Positions 1 to 5,931 are shown, numbered from the stretch's first letter. The stretch: 5,995 nt of DNA from Lachnoclostridium sp. UBA3320 (GCA_002361175.1 DESG01000172.1:1-5995), one strand, 5' to 3'. Notes: generated from the sequence alone by a model not told the origin. Translations and numbers: made by a program.

Positions 1-60
1 CCAAAAGACTAATTGAAGTTAAATACTTCATTTACATTGCATCACTGTATGACATACAAT

Positions 61-87
61 AAGGTGTTGCCGAAATATCAACACCTT
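61..87. terminator. hairpin, possible weak terminator of an upstream gene
   Basis: A perfect 9-bp inverted repeat (AAGGTGTTG at 61-69, CAACACCTT at 79-87) encloses a 9-nt loop. On the + strand only TTTGT follows it, so it lacks a strong U-tract. It sits before the promoter at 145-173 and could end transcription of a gene left of the window. It could equally be a structured remnant. No coding sequence is convincing in 1-235. Confidence 0.35.
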
Positions 88-144
88 TGTCGCCACCCTT
101 TATATCGTTGTTTCATAATTCATGCTGTGACACTATCCAGCCAC

Positions 145-173
145 TTGACAATTCCCCTTTTCCTCTGTAAAAT
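145..173 (+). promoter_or_regulatory. sigma-A-type promoter for the CorC-family transporter gene
   Basis: A perfect -35 TTGACA (145-150) is followed by a 17-bp spacer and a -10 TAAAAT (168-173, five of six consensus bases). Transcription would begin near 180, giving a 5' untranslated region of about 55 nt before the TTG start at 236. That leader is too short for a known Mg2+-sensing M-box riboswitch. Confidence 0.75.
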
Positions 174-224
174 GTTGTTTGTGTCATATAATACAATACA
201 TAAACAATATTTTAATTTTTGAAT

Positions 225-238
225 GGAGTGATTATTTG
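225..238 (+). promoter_or_regulatory. ribosome binding site deciding a TTG start
   Basis: GGAG at 225-228 lies 7 nt before the in-frame TTG at 236-238. An ATG further upstream in the same frame (179) has no Shine-Dalgarno, falls at or just before the predicted transcription start, and would add 19 residues unlike the family N-terminus. Starting at TTG gives the expected short polar segment (DSGDASK) and then the first membrane helix. Confidence 0.72.
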
Positions 239-1570
239 GATTCTGGGGACGCGTCGAAGATAGCAATATTATTTATACTGCTGCTTCTCTCTGCTTTCTT
301 TTCATCAGCAGAGACTTGTTTGACAACTGTAAACAAAATGCGCATAAAATCTATGGCAGATGAAAATATTAAAAATGCTGCGCTGGTTCTCAAGCTTATT
401 GAAAACCCTACTAAGCTTTTAAGCACGATTCTTATTGGCAACAATATAGTGAACCTCTCTGCATCTTCACTTACTACTACATTCGCTATAGGACTGGCTA
501 AAAAGGCTGGATTGGCAACAATGGAAAGTATTATTACAGGAGCAGCTACAGGCATACTTACAATACTAGTAATTGTATTTGGTGAAATAATCCCAAAGTC
601 ATTTGCATCTATGAACAGTGAAAAAATGTCACTTATATATGCAAAGCCTGTCTATATGCTGACTAATATACTCTATCCGCTTTCTTTTATATTTGACAAA
701 CTTTCAAATGGGCTTCTTAAATTGCTGCATATAAACAATGCTGAACGCCCTGCAATAACAGAAAATGAACTTCGTACAATTCTTGATTTAAGTCACGAAG
801 AAGGTGTTATTGAGACAGTAGAGAGAAAAATGATTACAAATGTTGTCGATTTTGGAGATTCTCTTGCAAAAGATGTTATGGTACCCAAAATGGATGTTGA
901 ATTTGCCAGTGTAGATTTATCATATGATGAACTTATAGGATGTTATTCTAAAGAAAAATATTCACGTATGCCTGTATATAATGACAGTCGTGACAATATT
1001 CTTGGAATAGTAAACCTAAAAGATGTATTTTTCTATCATGGGTCTAAAGAAGATTTTCATATTACTGATGTAATGAGAGAGGCTTATTTTACCTATGAAT
1101 ACAAAAAAATCTCAGAACTGTTTTTTGAGATGAAACGAGACTCTATTACAATGGCGATTGTACTTGACGAATATGGTGCAACGTCAGGTATACTTACAAT
1201 GGAGGACTTAATCGAAGAGATAGTTGGCGATATACGTGATGAATATGATGCGAATGAAGAAGATGATATTACAAAGATAGATGATGAAAATTATATTTTG
1301 CTTGGTATAGCCAAGCTTGATGATATTGATGAACTTCTTGGAATAAAAATACAATCTGAAGATTATGATTCTATAGCTGGTCATATAATCAATCTGCTTG
1401 GTCACTTTCCATGCGCAGGTGAATCTGTTACAGATGAATTTGCTAGATACACAGTTATTGAATCATCTAAAAATCGTATAGATAAAGTAAAACTTCACAT
1501 TCTTCCAAGACCAGAAGATGATGAAGCTGAAGAAAAAAGTAAAAATTTGGACAGTGAATCTGAAAATTAA
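236..1570 (+). CDS. CNNM/CorC-family (UPF0053) membrane transporter: DUF21 + CBS pair + CorC_HlyC
   Basis: The protein is an integral membrane member of the CNNM/CorC family, often annotated as a hemolysin-family protein. Characterised relatives are linked to Mg2+/Co2+ efflux or tolerance; the substrate here is inferred. From the TTG start it has 444 residues, normal for the family. The DUF21 domain (about 1-165) has hydrophobic segments near 6-24, 60-88, 100-124 and 132-163. It carries the family signatures AETCLTT (25-31), IGNNIVN (67-73) and FGEIIPK (115-121). Two CBS domains follow (about 210-335), with VMVPK (214-218), SRMPVY (243-248) and a LDEYG...GILTMEDLIEEIVGDI stretch (310-333). 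A CorC_HlyC domain begins near 350 (YILLGIAKLDDIDELLGI). The tail from about 427 is acidic and low in complexity. The gene has its own promoter and a terminator 12 nt after the stop, so it is probably monocistronic and unrelated to the convergent genes. Confidence 0.88.
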   Translation: MDSGDASKIAILFILLLLSAFFSSAETCLTTVNKMRIKSMADENIKNAALVLKLIENPTKLLSTILIGNNIVNLSASSLTTTFAIGLAKKAGLATMESIITGAATGILTILVIVFGEIIPKSFASMNSEKMSLIYAKPVYMLTNILYPLSFIFDKLSNGLLKLLHINNAERPAITENELRTILDLSHEEGVIETVERKMITNVVDFGDSLAKDVMVPKMDVEFASVDLSYDELIGCYSKEKYSRMPVYNDSRDNILGIVNLKDVFFYHGSKEDFHITDVMREAYFTYEYKKISELFFEMKRDSITMAIVLDEYGATSGILTMEDLIEEIVGDIRDEYDANEEDDITKIDDENYILLGIAKLDDIDELLGIKIQSEDYDSIAGHIINLLGHFPCAGESVTDEFARYTVIESSKNRIDKVKLHILPRPEDDEAEEKSKNLDSESEN

Positions 1571-1581
1571 AAATATAATAG

Positions 1582-1631
1582 CAGTTCCATCTGTATTTTC
1601 CTTTAATAGAAGACTAGATGGAACTGTTTTT
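1582..1631. terminator. bidirectional rho-independent terminator between convergent genes
   Basis: An 11-bp perfect inverted repeat (CAGTTCCATCT at 1582-1592, AGATGGAACTG at 1616-1626) is followed on the + strand by five T (1627-1631). The 23-nt loop can form a small TTC/GAA inner stem. On the - strand the hairpin runs into an AT-rich stretch (complement of 1569-1581) with a broken T-run. It can therefore also end the leftward beta-helix operon, whose last stop codon is at 1658. Confidence 0.78.
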
Positions 1632-1657
1632 GTGATAATATTATTTTTTACAAAATA

Positions 1658-3511
1658 TTATGAAATACTGTCAGGCTTACAATTTTCAAATACACATTTT
1701 GCAATTTTTATACCCATTGCTTTATCGACTGCACCTCCACTGTACTCTGACACGCATCTTCTAAATACACAGTTATTTATAAATCCTTTTTTCCCATATA
1801 TTTGCACTCCAGCACCACTCTTTGCACGACAGTTTATAAACACACATCTGTCAATATTGCCGCCTTGGCTGTATATCGCTCCTTTCTGACAAAAGTTAAA
1901 TATGCAGTCTGATATTTCAGGCTGATATGCATTATAAATTGCACGTCCTCCACTCATATTGCGAAAAAGAGATTTTGTAACATTTATTCTAGTTCTCAAT
2001 ATATTTATTCCGCCAGTCTTTAACATTCCATCTATCTCACAATGATAAATAATACATTCTTTTGCATTGTCAAGATATACCATATCATTACTTTCAAGAT
2101 AATTAGAAATAAGCTTTGTGTTCTTTATTATTAACTGTCCTTTACATTGCAAAGGATAATTCAGGTAAATATTTGCATTTTCTATAACAAGTTTTCCGTT
2201 GTTTTCAATTAATATAGGACAGTCTATTATCGTAGATACATTAATATGATATTCATCTTTTATTATTAGCGGTTTTTTCAGTGCTATATGCTGTACTATC
2301 TCTGCTCCCGTAGGGTGACAATCAAAATATTTTAAATTATTTATATTGCCATCTATTCCACCAGAATAATATACTGCTGCACCATAGTCTGCCACATTAC
2401 ACCTTGTAAAACGACATTCTGAGATAACAGTATCGCTTATGCCATAGACAGCTCCTCCACGCTTTGCCTCACAGTCATAAAAACGGCAGCCTGTAATATT
2501 GACCTTGCCGCCTCTTGCCATAATCGCACCACCATCTTCTGGTGAATAACAATTAGAAAAGCTTGTATCTGTAATGTTAAGTTCTTTTCCCCAGAATCGC
2601 ACCGCTGCACCTCTGGTAGTGTTATATATATTGGAATTTTGTATACTTACAACACCTTCTTGGGCTCTTATAAACATTCCATAATTGCGGCAATCGGCTT
2701 CTACAAAAGAAAGTTCTGCGCTGCTGTCAGCATTGTGCAAATTTATACATGCTCTATGATTTCCTGATTTACGTACAATCTTAGAATTAGTTATAACAAG
2801 ACTGCCGCCTTCAAGTGCTATATTGCCAAATATTCGTATAACAGCATTATCTATTACAAGGCTCATGCCATTTTTTAAAACTATATCTTCATAAATATTG
2901 CATTTATCAATTAGTCTAAAATATTTCTTCTCATTTAAGATTTTTTGTGTAAATTCAGTTGTTTCTGTAATCTGCATTATGTAGTATTTTAAATCTGATA
3001 TTTCCAGTCCTTTTATTTTTTCTTCAAGAATAGCTGCAAACCTCTGACACTCTTCGACATTTTCTTCATATGCATATTCAACAAATCTTTGAAGAAGTGA
3101 CATTTTATCTCTTGATACTCCGAAAAGTCTGGCAAAAAGTTCTATGGATTTTTTACTGTCTTCTGCTATGTTTCCATCATGTATTGACACATTAATAAGA
3201 TCCATTATAAGAAAAGCAATATCTTTAACTGTTGTAAGATGATCAAGCAGATAATCTACCACTGTTGCATTATCTCTGGATTTTCTCATTGCCCAAGCAA
3301 TATCAGATGATTCTAGTTTAAGTCCTGCTTTAATAAGGCGTTCTAGTTCAAAGTTATTTAAAGGTGCTATACTTTTGTCTACTTGAGCCTGTAGAATTAT
3401 AGCCGCACAATATATAACTTTAAAATCTTTTGGCATTGTACAAAGCGGATGTTCAGGTGTCATCCACAGTTTTCTTCTCATATTAAACTTTGTAAGAATA
3501 TCTAAAATCAC
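1658..3511 (-). CDS. TerB-like helical domain + two-module right-handed beta-helix protein, cytosolic, function unknown
   Basis: A 617-residue protein of unknown function. Residues 1 to about 200 are predicted all-helical. A segment around 100-140 has the TerB-like pattern of a hydrophobic helix, HDG (111-113), an acidic residue (E117) and a second helix ending in LFGVSRDKM. A weaker copy of this helix pair precedes it at about 35-75. From about 205 to the end is a right-handed parallel beta-helix, with short strands, GGA/GAA turns and CxFxxC motifs at 342-347, 366-371, 536-541, 556-561, 581-586 and 606-611. The helix looks like two modules (about 205-420 and 420-617), each opening with an entry motif ending GGSLVI or GKLVIE. 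No signal peptide or membrane span is visible. The start is GTG 3511, 5 nt after GGAGGTGG. An earlier GTG at 3526, sharing one base with the previous stop, has no Shine-Dalgarno. The gene lies 14 nt after its paralogue and is almost certainly co-transcribed. A generic annotation would be right-handed parallel beta-helix repeat protein. Confidence 0.85.
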   Translation of the reverse strand: MILDILTKFNMRRKLWMTPEHPLCTMPKDFKVIYCAAIILQAQVDKSIAPLNNFELERLIKAGLKLESSDIAWAMRKSRDNATVVDYLLDHLTTVKDIAFLIMDLINVSIHDGNIAEDSKKSIELFARLFGVSRDKMSLLQRFVEYAYEENVEECQRFAAILEEKIKGLEISDLKYYIMQITETTEFTQKILNEKKYFRLIDKCNIYEDIVLKNGMSLVIDNAVIRIFGNIALEGGSLVITNSKIVRKSGNHRACINLHNADSSAELSFVEADCRNYGMFIRAQEGVVSIQNSNIYNTTRGAAVRFWGKELNITDTSFSNCYSPEDGGAIMARGGKVNITGCRFYDCEAKRGGAVYGISDTVISECRFTRCNVADYGAAVYYSGGIDGNINNLKYFDCHPTGAEIVQHIALKKPLIIKDEYHINVSTIIDCPILIENNGKLVIENANIYLNYPLQCKGQLIIKNTKLISNYLESNDMVYLDNAKECIIYHCEIDGMLKTGGINILRTRINVTKSLFRNMSGGRAIYNAYQPEISDCIFNFCQKGAIYSQGGNIDRCVFINCRAKSGAGVQIYGKKGFINNCVFRRCVSEYSGGAVDKAMGIKIAKCVFENCKPDSIS

Positions 3512-3516
3512 ACTAA

Positions 3517-3524
3517 CCACCTCC
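3517..3524 (-). promoter_or_regulatory. strong ribosome binding site deciding a GTG start
   Basis: GGAGGTGG on the - strand (3524-3517), matching the 16S anti-Shine-Dalgarno, lies 5 nt before GTG at 3511-3509. It rules against the in-frame GTG at 3526-3524, which it overlaps. The paralogue supports this: its N-terminal MDIL aligns without gaps to LDIL at residues 3-6 of this protein counted from GTG 3511. Confidence 0.78.
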
Positions 3525-3525
3525 A

Positions 3526-4773
3526 CTAACGCACTGTAAGCTCAAAATCGTCCTCGTATACATTAAATATCTCTGTTCCAGCAGGAATACAATTATTACA
3601 TTCACAGCTACTTACGAACTGTCCAAATTTTTGATATTTAAAATAAACTGCTGAACCAAGATAAACTGCCCTGCACTTGTTAAAAATACAGTTTTCAATC
3701 TTTACACTGCCAATAGATTCAGACTGTATAGCACCACCATAATCTGCTACAGACTCATTAAATATGCATCTTGACATAGTCATTTTAGCAGAGCCAAAAA
3801 GTGCAACTGCACCTGCATCATTGTTAAAAAATCTGGTATTTTCTATAAGGAATGAAAGACCATTAAAATTTATTGCACGCTCTATGGCTGTTTTTCGTAT
3901 TTCACTTTCTTTAATAATAAGTCTGCCAGCTTCCTGCCTTAAAAACCCACAATTTTTCTCACAGTCAATAAATGAATTTTCTATATTAGCTACAGCAGTT
4001 TCTTTAAAATCCATCCAGTATGGCTCTTCGCACTCTTTTACCTTTACTCTTGCCTCCTTTAGTCGTACTCTGCCACCAGTAGTTTTTATCATACCTTTCA
4101 TAGTTATACTAGCTCCATTTATCAGTAAAGAGCCACCACGCTCTATTGTTATATTACCGTCTATTTCTACAGGTTTATCTAATATAACTGTCTGTCCCGC
4201 CCTGATATTAATATTTTCATAATGCTCTTCCATATAGAATTCTGGGAAAAAGTACACAAGAATCTTATAGCTTATATCATAACCTTCATTTTGAAATTCT
4301 CTATAACACTTTATTGCCGCCTCTACATCATTTTCCTTTGCAGCTTTATTAAACTTTTCAAAAAATGTGCACTCTACATCTGAAAACCTAAAAACCTTTA
4401 CATAGTTTTCAAGAATGCCTTTACAGTATTCTTGTGACCACAGAGATAATCTGTACAATTTGTATATATCTGCCATAAAACAATACTGTGTTTCTTTGTT
4501 GTTGACTTTTTTAAAAAATTCTGCAATCCTAAAATCAAAATAATTGTTTATATCAACAATTATTTGGCTTCTGCTTTTCTGTGAAATACATATACTGTCA
4601 AGCATTGTCTCAAAACAAGACTGCAATTCTGTAACAGCTTTTAGATTGCCAACTGCCATCACACCAAGTCCATAACAGTAAAGATATTTAAAGCTTTCAT
4701 CTCTGTCTGACATTGGATGGCTCTTATATTCAAGTTCACTTTGGCGTTTTTTCAAGTATTCCAGAATATCCAT
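3526..4773 (-). CDS. TerB-like helical domain + right-handed beta-helix protein, cytosolic, function unknown
   Basis: A 415-residue paralogue of the next gene, function unknown. Residues 1 to about 180 are helical and align to the downstream protein without gaps over at least 120 residues, with a constant offset of 2. Shared landmarks are DIL (2-4), FK..YC (28-33), D102 and EN.VE (147-151). The TerB-like acidic site is partly lost: the aspartate of HDG is S110 here, though E115 is kept. The beta-helix begins near 185 with an entry motif (VILDKPVEIDG, then ERGGSLLI at 211-218). It continues with GGAI and SAVY turns, CIFNKC (362-367) and CECNNC (390-395). It ends at the point where the first module of the paralogue ends, both sharing a C.P.G.EI motif. 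No signal peptide is visible. The ATG start at 4773 has AGGTGGT (4787-4781) 7 nt upstream, and a promoter lies at 4808-4836. An ATG at 4777 is out of frame. Confidence 0.87.
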   Translation of the reverse strand: MDILEYLKKRQSELEYKSHPMSDRDESFKYLYCYGLGVMAVGNLKAVTELQSCFETMLDSICISQKSRSQIIVDINNYFDFRIAEFFKKVNNKETQYCFMADIYKLYRLSLWSQEYCKGILENYVKVFRFSDVECTFFEKFNKAAKENDVEAAIKCYREFQNEGYDISYKILVYFFPEFYMEEHYENINIRAGQTVILDKPVEIDGNITIERGGSLLINGASITMKGMIKTTGGRVRLKEARVKVKECEEPYWMDFKETAVANIENSFIDCEKNCGFLRQEAGRLIIKESEIRKTAIERAINFNGLSFLIENTRFFNNDAGAVALFGSAKMTMSRCIFNESVADYGGAIQSESIGSVKIENCIFNKCRAVYLGSAVYFKYQKFGQFVSSCECNNCIPAGTEIFNVYEDDFELTVR

Positions 4774-4791
4774 TCATATCACCACCTATTT

Positions 4792-4823
4792 GATTATCTT
4801 TCTATAGATTATATACTTTCTAT
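4792..4823. repeat. imperfect direct repeat overlapping the promoter of the beta-helix gene pair
   Basis: GATTATCTTTCTAT (4792-4805) recurs as GATTAT-ATA-CTTTCTAT (4807-4823), the second copy containing a 3-nt insertion. The repeats cover the -10 box and the expected transcription start of the promoter at 4808-4836. They may be paired protein-binding half-sites or only AT-rich duplication. Confidence 0.45.
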
Positions 4824-4836
4824 GGATTTAAATCAA
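4808..4836 (-). promoter_or_regulatory. sigma-A-type promoter for the two beta-helix genes
   Basis: On the - strand, -35 TTGATT (4836-4831; four of six consensus bases) is separated by 17 bp from a perfect -10 TATAAT (4813-4808). The predicted start near 4801 leaves a leader of about 28 nt to the ATG at 4773. A 10-bp palindrome, GATTTAAATC (4825-4834), straddles the -35 and spacer. The pair can therefore be expressed independently of the ATPase gene, although read-through is possible because no terminator hairpin is evident in the 73-nt gap. Confidence 0.65.
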
Positions 4837-4846
4837 ATACCAAAAA

Positions 4847-5713
4847 TCATGATACAAGTGGATTTAAATTGTTTATAGAATTATTTTGATAGATTTCCCT
4901 TTTTCTTTTACGGATATCTAATAGATTTTTTTTAACCATTATAGAAGATTTTTTACAATGACGCATAAAATATTCATTTTCTCGACACGATGCCTTTTCA
5001 TAATTCCTATTTAGAAATTGTACCACACGCCCCTGCGACATCGATTCTAATAATTCAATATTATATGGAATAATTCCAATCTTATCTTTTGGAATGTGAT
5101 ATTCGTAACATATCCTGCGATAATTAAATAAAAGTTCTGGTTGATATGAACCAATTAGATAAACAGCCTTTTCTTGTATAGATGAATAATTATCAAAAAA
5201 TTCTCTAAGAGATGCTTTATCTTGTAACAAATTTACAACTACCATATCAGCTTCATAAAGAATCGTATTAGAGCTTAAATTTTCATTACGTTCAGTATCT
5301 ATAAATACATTGTCTGAAAATAATTCAAGATTATAGAAAAGTTCTTTATAAACAAGACTAAATTCATAATTAAATACTTCTTTATTTACTATATAACTTT
5401 GTGGAAGATAATATATGTTTGTATACAACAGTGGCAATGCTGCATGACGGATAAGGTCTTCTCCATTTTTTCCCGAGTATATACCTTTTAATACATATTC
5501 AATTCCATCTCTATTGTAGTACCTTCCGTTCTCTTTAAGCTGCTCTATCTGCTCTCTCGCAAGCACTATATCTGATATACTATTTATACTGTAATGATTT
5601 TCTAAAAGAACTGCTCTGCCAGCTCCCGCTATTGATGTAAGTGTCGCAATACAAACCATATTTGTTGTAACTCCGCTTTTTCCCCTGATGTTACTCCAAA
5701 AAGCTATTTTCAC
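4847..5713 (-). CDS. MinD/CpaE/TadZ-like P-loop ATPase with variant Walker A
   Basis: A 288-residue protein of the MinD/ParA superfamily, closest in style to the CpaE/TadZ-type ATPases of Clostridia. After strand MKIAFWSN comes a deviant Walker A, RGKSGVTTN (10-18). The usual GK[T/S] lysine is V15, as in ATPases that bind ATP but hydrolyse it poorly. A Walker B-like FIDTE lies at 137-141 and a ParA-like IGIIPYN near 212-218. The N-terminal receiver-like domain of full TadZ/CpaE is absent. The last 40 residues are basic (KKSSIMVKK, RKRKRE). Such proteins position pili, divisomes or other cargo, but no pilus gene is in this window, so the role is open. The chosen start is GTG 5713, with GGAGG (5723-5719) 5 nt upstream. 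The alternative ATG 5725 would add four residues but overlaps that Shine-Dalgarno. The gene has its own upstream promoter and may be the first of a three-gene leftward cluster. Confidence 0.82.
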   Translation of the reverse strand: MKIAFWSNIRGKSGVTTNMVCIATLTSIAGAGRAVLLENHYSINSISDIVLAREQIEQLKENGRYYNRDGIEYVLKGIYSGKNGEDLIRHAALPLLYTNIYYLPQSYIVNKEVFNYEFSLVYKELFYNLELFSDNVFIDTERNENLSSNTILYEADMVVVNLLQDKASLREFFDNYSSIQEKAVYLIGSYQPELLFNYRRICYEYHIPKDKIGIIPYNIELLESMSQGRVVQFLNRNYEKASCRENEYFMRHCKKSSIMVKKNLLDIRKRKREIYQNNSINNLNPLVS

Positions 5714-5718
5714 TATTT

Positions 5719-5723
5719 CCTCC
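5719..5723 (-). promoter_or_regulatory. ribosome binding site deciding a GTG start
   Basis: GGAGG (5723-5719, - strand) is 5 nt before GTG 5713-5711, giving an N-terminus MKIAFWSN that begins directly on the first beta-strand, as is usual for this family. The ATG at 5725 overlaps the motif and has no close Shine-Dalgarno of its own. Confidence 0.7.
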
Positions 5724-5729
5724 ATTCTG

Positions 5730-5745
5730 CTAACTTATTTGTTAG
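5730..5745 (-). other. small hairpin in the ATPase mRNA leader
   Basis: CTAAC and GTTAG arms (5730-5734 and 5741-5745) enclose a 6-nt loop. The hairpin sits between a GGGAG (5751-5747) and the ATG at 5725, just upstream of the favoured GGAGG. Five base pairs, mostly A-U, make it weak. Confidence 0.3.
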
Positions 5746-5791
5746 ACTCCCAACCACCTGATTTCCCCTAAAAAACAGGTTTTTCTTTAGA

Positions 5792-5826
5792 ACGAAATAT
5801 ATAATATCTAAATTTTAGAATTTCGT
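5792..5826. repeat. inverted repeat spanning the ATPase promoter
   Basis: Perfect 7-bp arms ACGAAAT (5792-5798) and ATTTCGT (5820-5826) are separated by 21 bp. They cover the region from the -35 to the expected transcription start. The spacing of about 28 bp centre to centre, near three helical turns, could suit a dimeric regulator. The binding protein is unknown. Confidence 0.35.
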
Positions 5827-5829
5827 AAA
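5801..5829 (-). promoter_or_regulatory. candidate promoter for the MinD-like ATPase gene
   Basis: On the - strand, TTTACG (5829-5824; four of six matches to TTGACA) lies 17 bp from TATTAT (5806-5801; five of six matches to TATAAT). The predicted start near 5794 gives a leader of about 80 nt. A short dyad, TCTAAA-T-TTTAGA (5807-5819), fills the spacer. Longer arms ACGAAAT (5792-5798) and ATTTCGT (5820-5826) flank the core. The weak -35 would fit an activator-dependent promoter. Confidence 0.5.
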
Positions 5830-5836
5830 GCAGTTT

Positions 5837-5881
5837 TTTGACAATATGACAAATTTCTACATATTTAACATATTTTCGACA
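5837..5881 (-). promoter_or_regulatory. cluster of Spo0A-box-like sites upstream of the ATPase gene
   Basis: The - strand holds a perfect match to the Spo0A box core TGTCGAA (5881-5875), followed by TGTCATA (5851-5845, two mismatches) and TGTCAAA (5843-5837, one mismatch), all in the same orientation. They lie about 43 to 87 bp upstream of the predicted transcription start. The 7-base core is short and the region is AT-rich, so this is a hypothesis. Confidence 0.35.
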
Positions 5882-5900
5882 AAAAATTTTGAATAAAGCC

Positions 5901-5931
5901 AAAAAATACCATCATATAGATGGTATTTTTA
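5901..5931. terminator. perfect rho-independent terminator hairpin, usable in both directions
   Basis: A 12-bp perfect stem (5902-5913 with 5919-5930) encloses a 5-nt loop. The stem has a CCATC/GATGG core, with A-tracts on one side and T-tracts on the other. Read leftward it ends in TTTTTT followed by GGC; read rightward in TTTTT. No gene to its left points rightward, so it most likely ends a leftward gene whose 3' end lies near or beyond 5995, insulating the ATPase promoter. Positions 5931-5995 are AT-rich and show no supportable gene. Confidence 0.72.

Noticed and set aside
14..30. TGAAGT/ACTTCA hairpin with a 5-nt loop
   Set aside because: The stem is only 6 bp, AT-rich and without a clear U-tract. 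This is expected by chance at this base composition.
187..192. TATAAT upstream of the transporter gene
   Set aside because: No -35-like sequence is found 16-18 bp upstream. The TTGACA-17-TAAAAT pair at 145-173 is far better.
13..222. 69-codon + strand open frame
   Set aside because: It starts at TTG with no Shine-Dalgarno, has an unnatural composition, and overlaps the hairpin at 61-87 and the promoter at 145-173.
232..555. 107-codon - strand open frame, and a similar one at 1208-1405
   Set aside because: Both lie antisense to conserved transporter domains and show no independent coding signal.
1518..1889. 123-codon + strand open frame after the transporter gene
   Set aside because: It runs through the terminator and antisense to the 3' end of the beta-helix gene, with no ribosome binding site and no recognisable domain. 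It is a shadow frame.
3764..4222. 152-codon + strand open frame inside the 415-residue gene
   Set aside because: It is antisense to a well-supported gene with clear paralogue similarity. Its hydrophobic composition is what the reverse frame of beta-helix repeats yields.
1658..4773. Reading the beta-helix proteins as secreted adhesins or polysaccharide lyases
   Set aside because: There is no signal peptide, membrane anchor, cell-wall sorting motif or dockerin, and I see no lyase catalytic motif. The N-termini are charged and helical.
4847..5713. Assigning the region to a Tad/type IV pilus locus
   Set aside because: Only the ATPase resembles a Tad component. No CpaF/TadA, TadB, TadC or pilin gene lies in the window.
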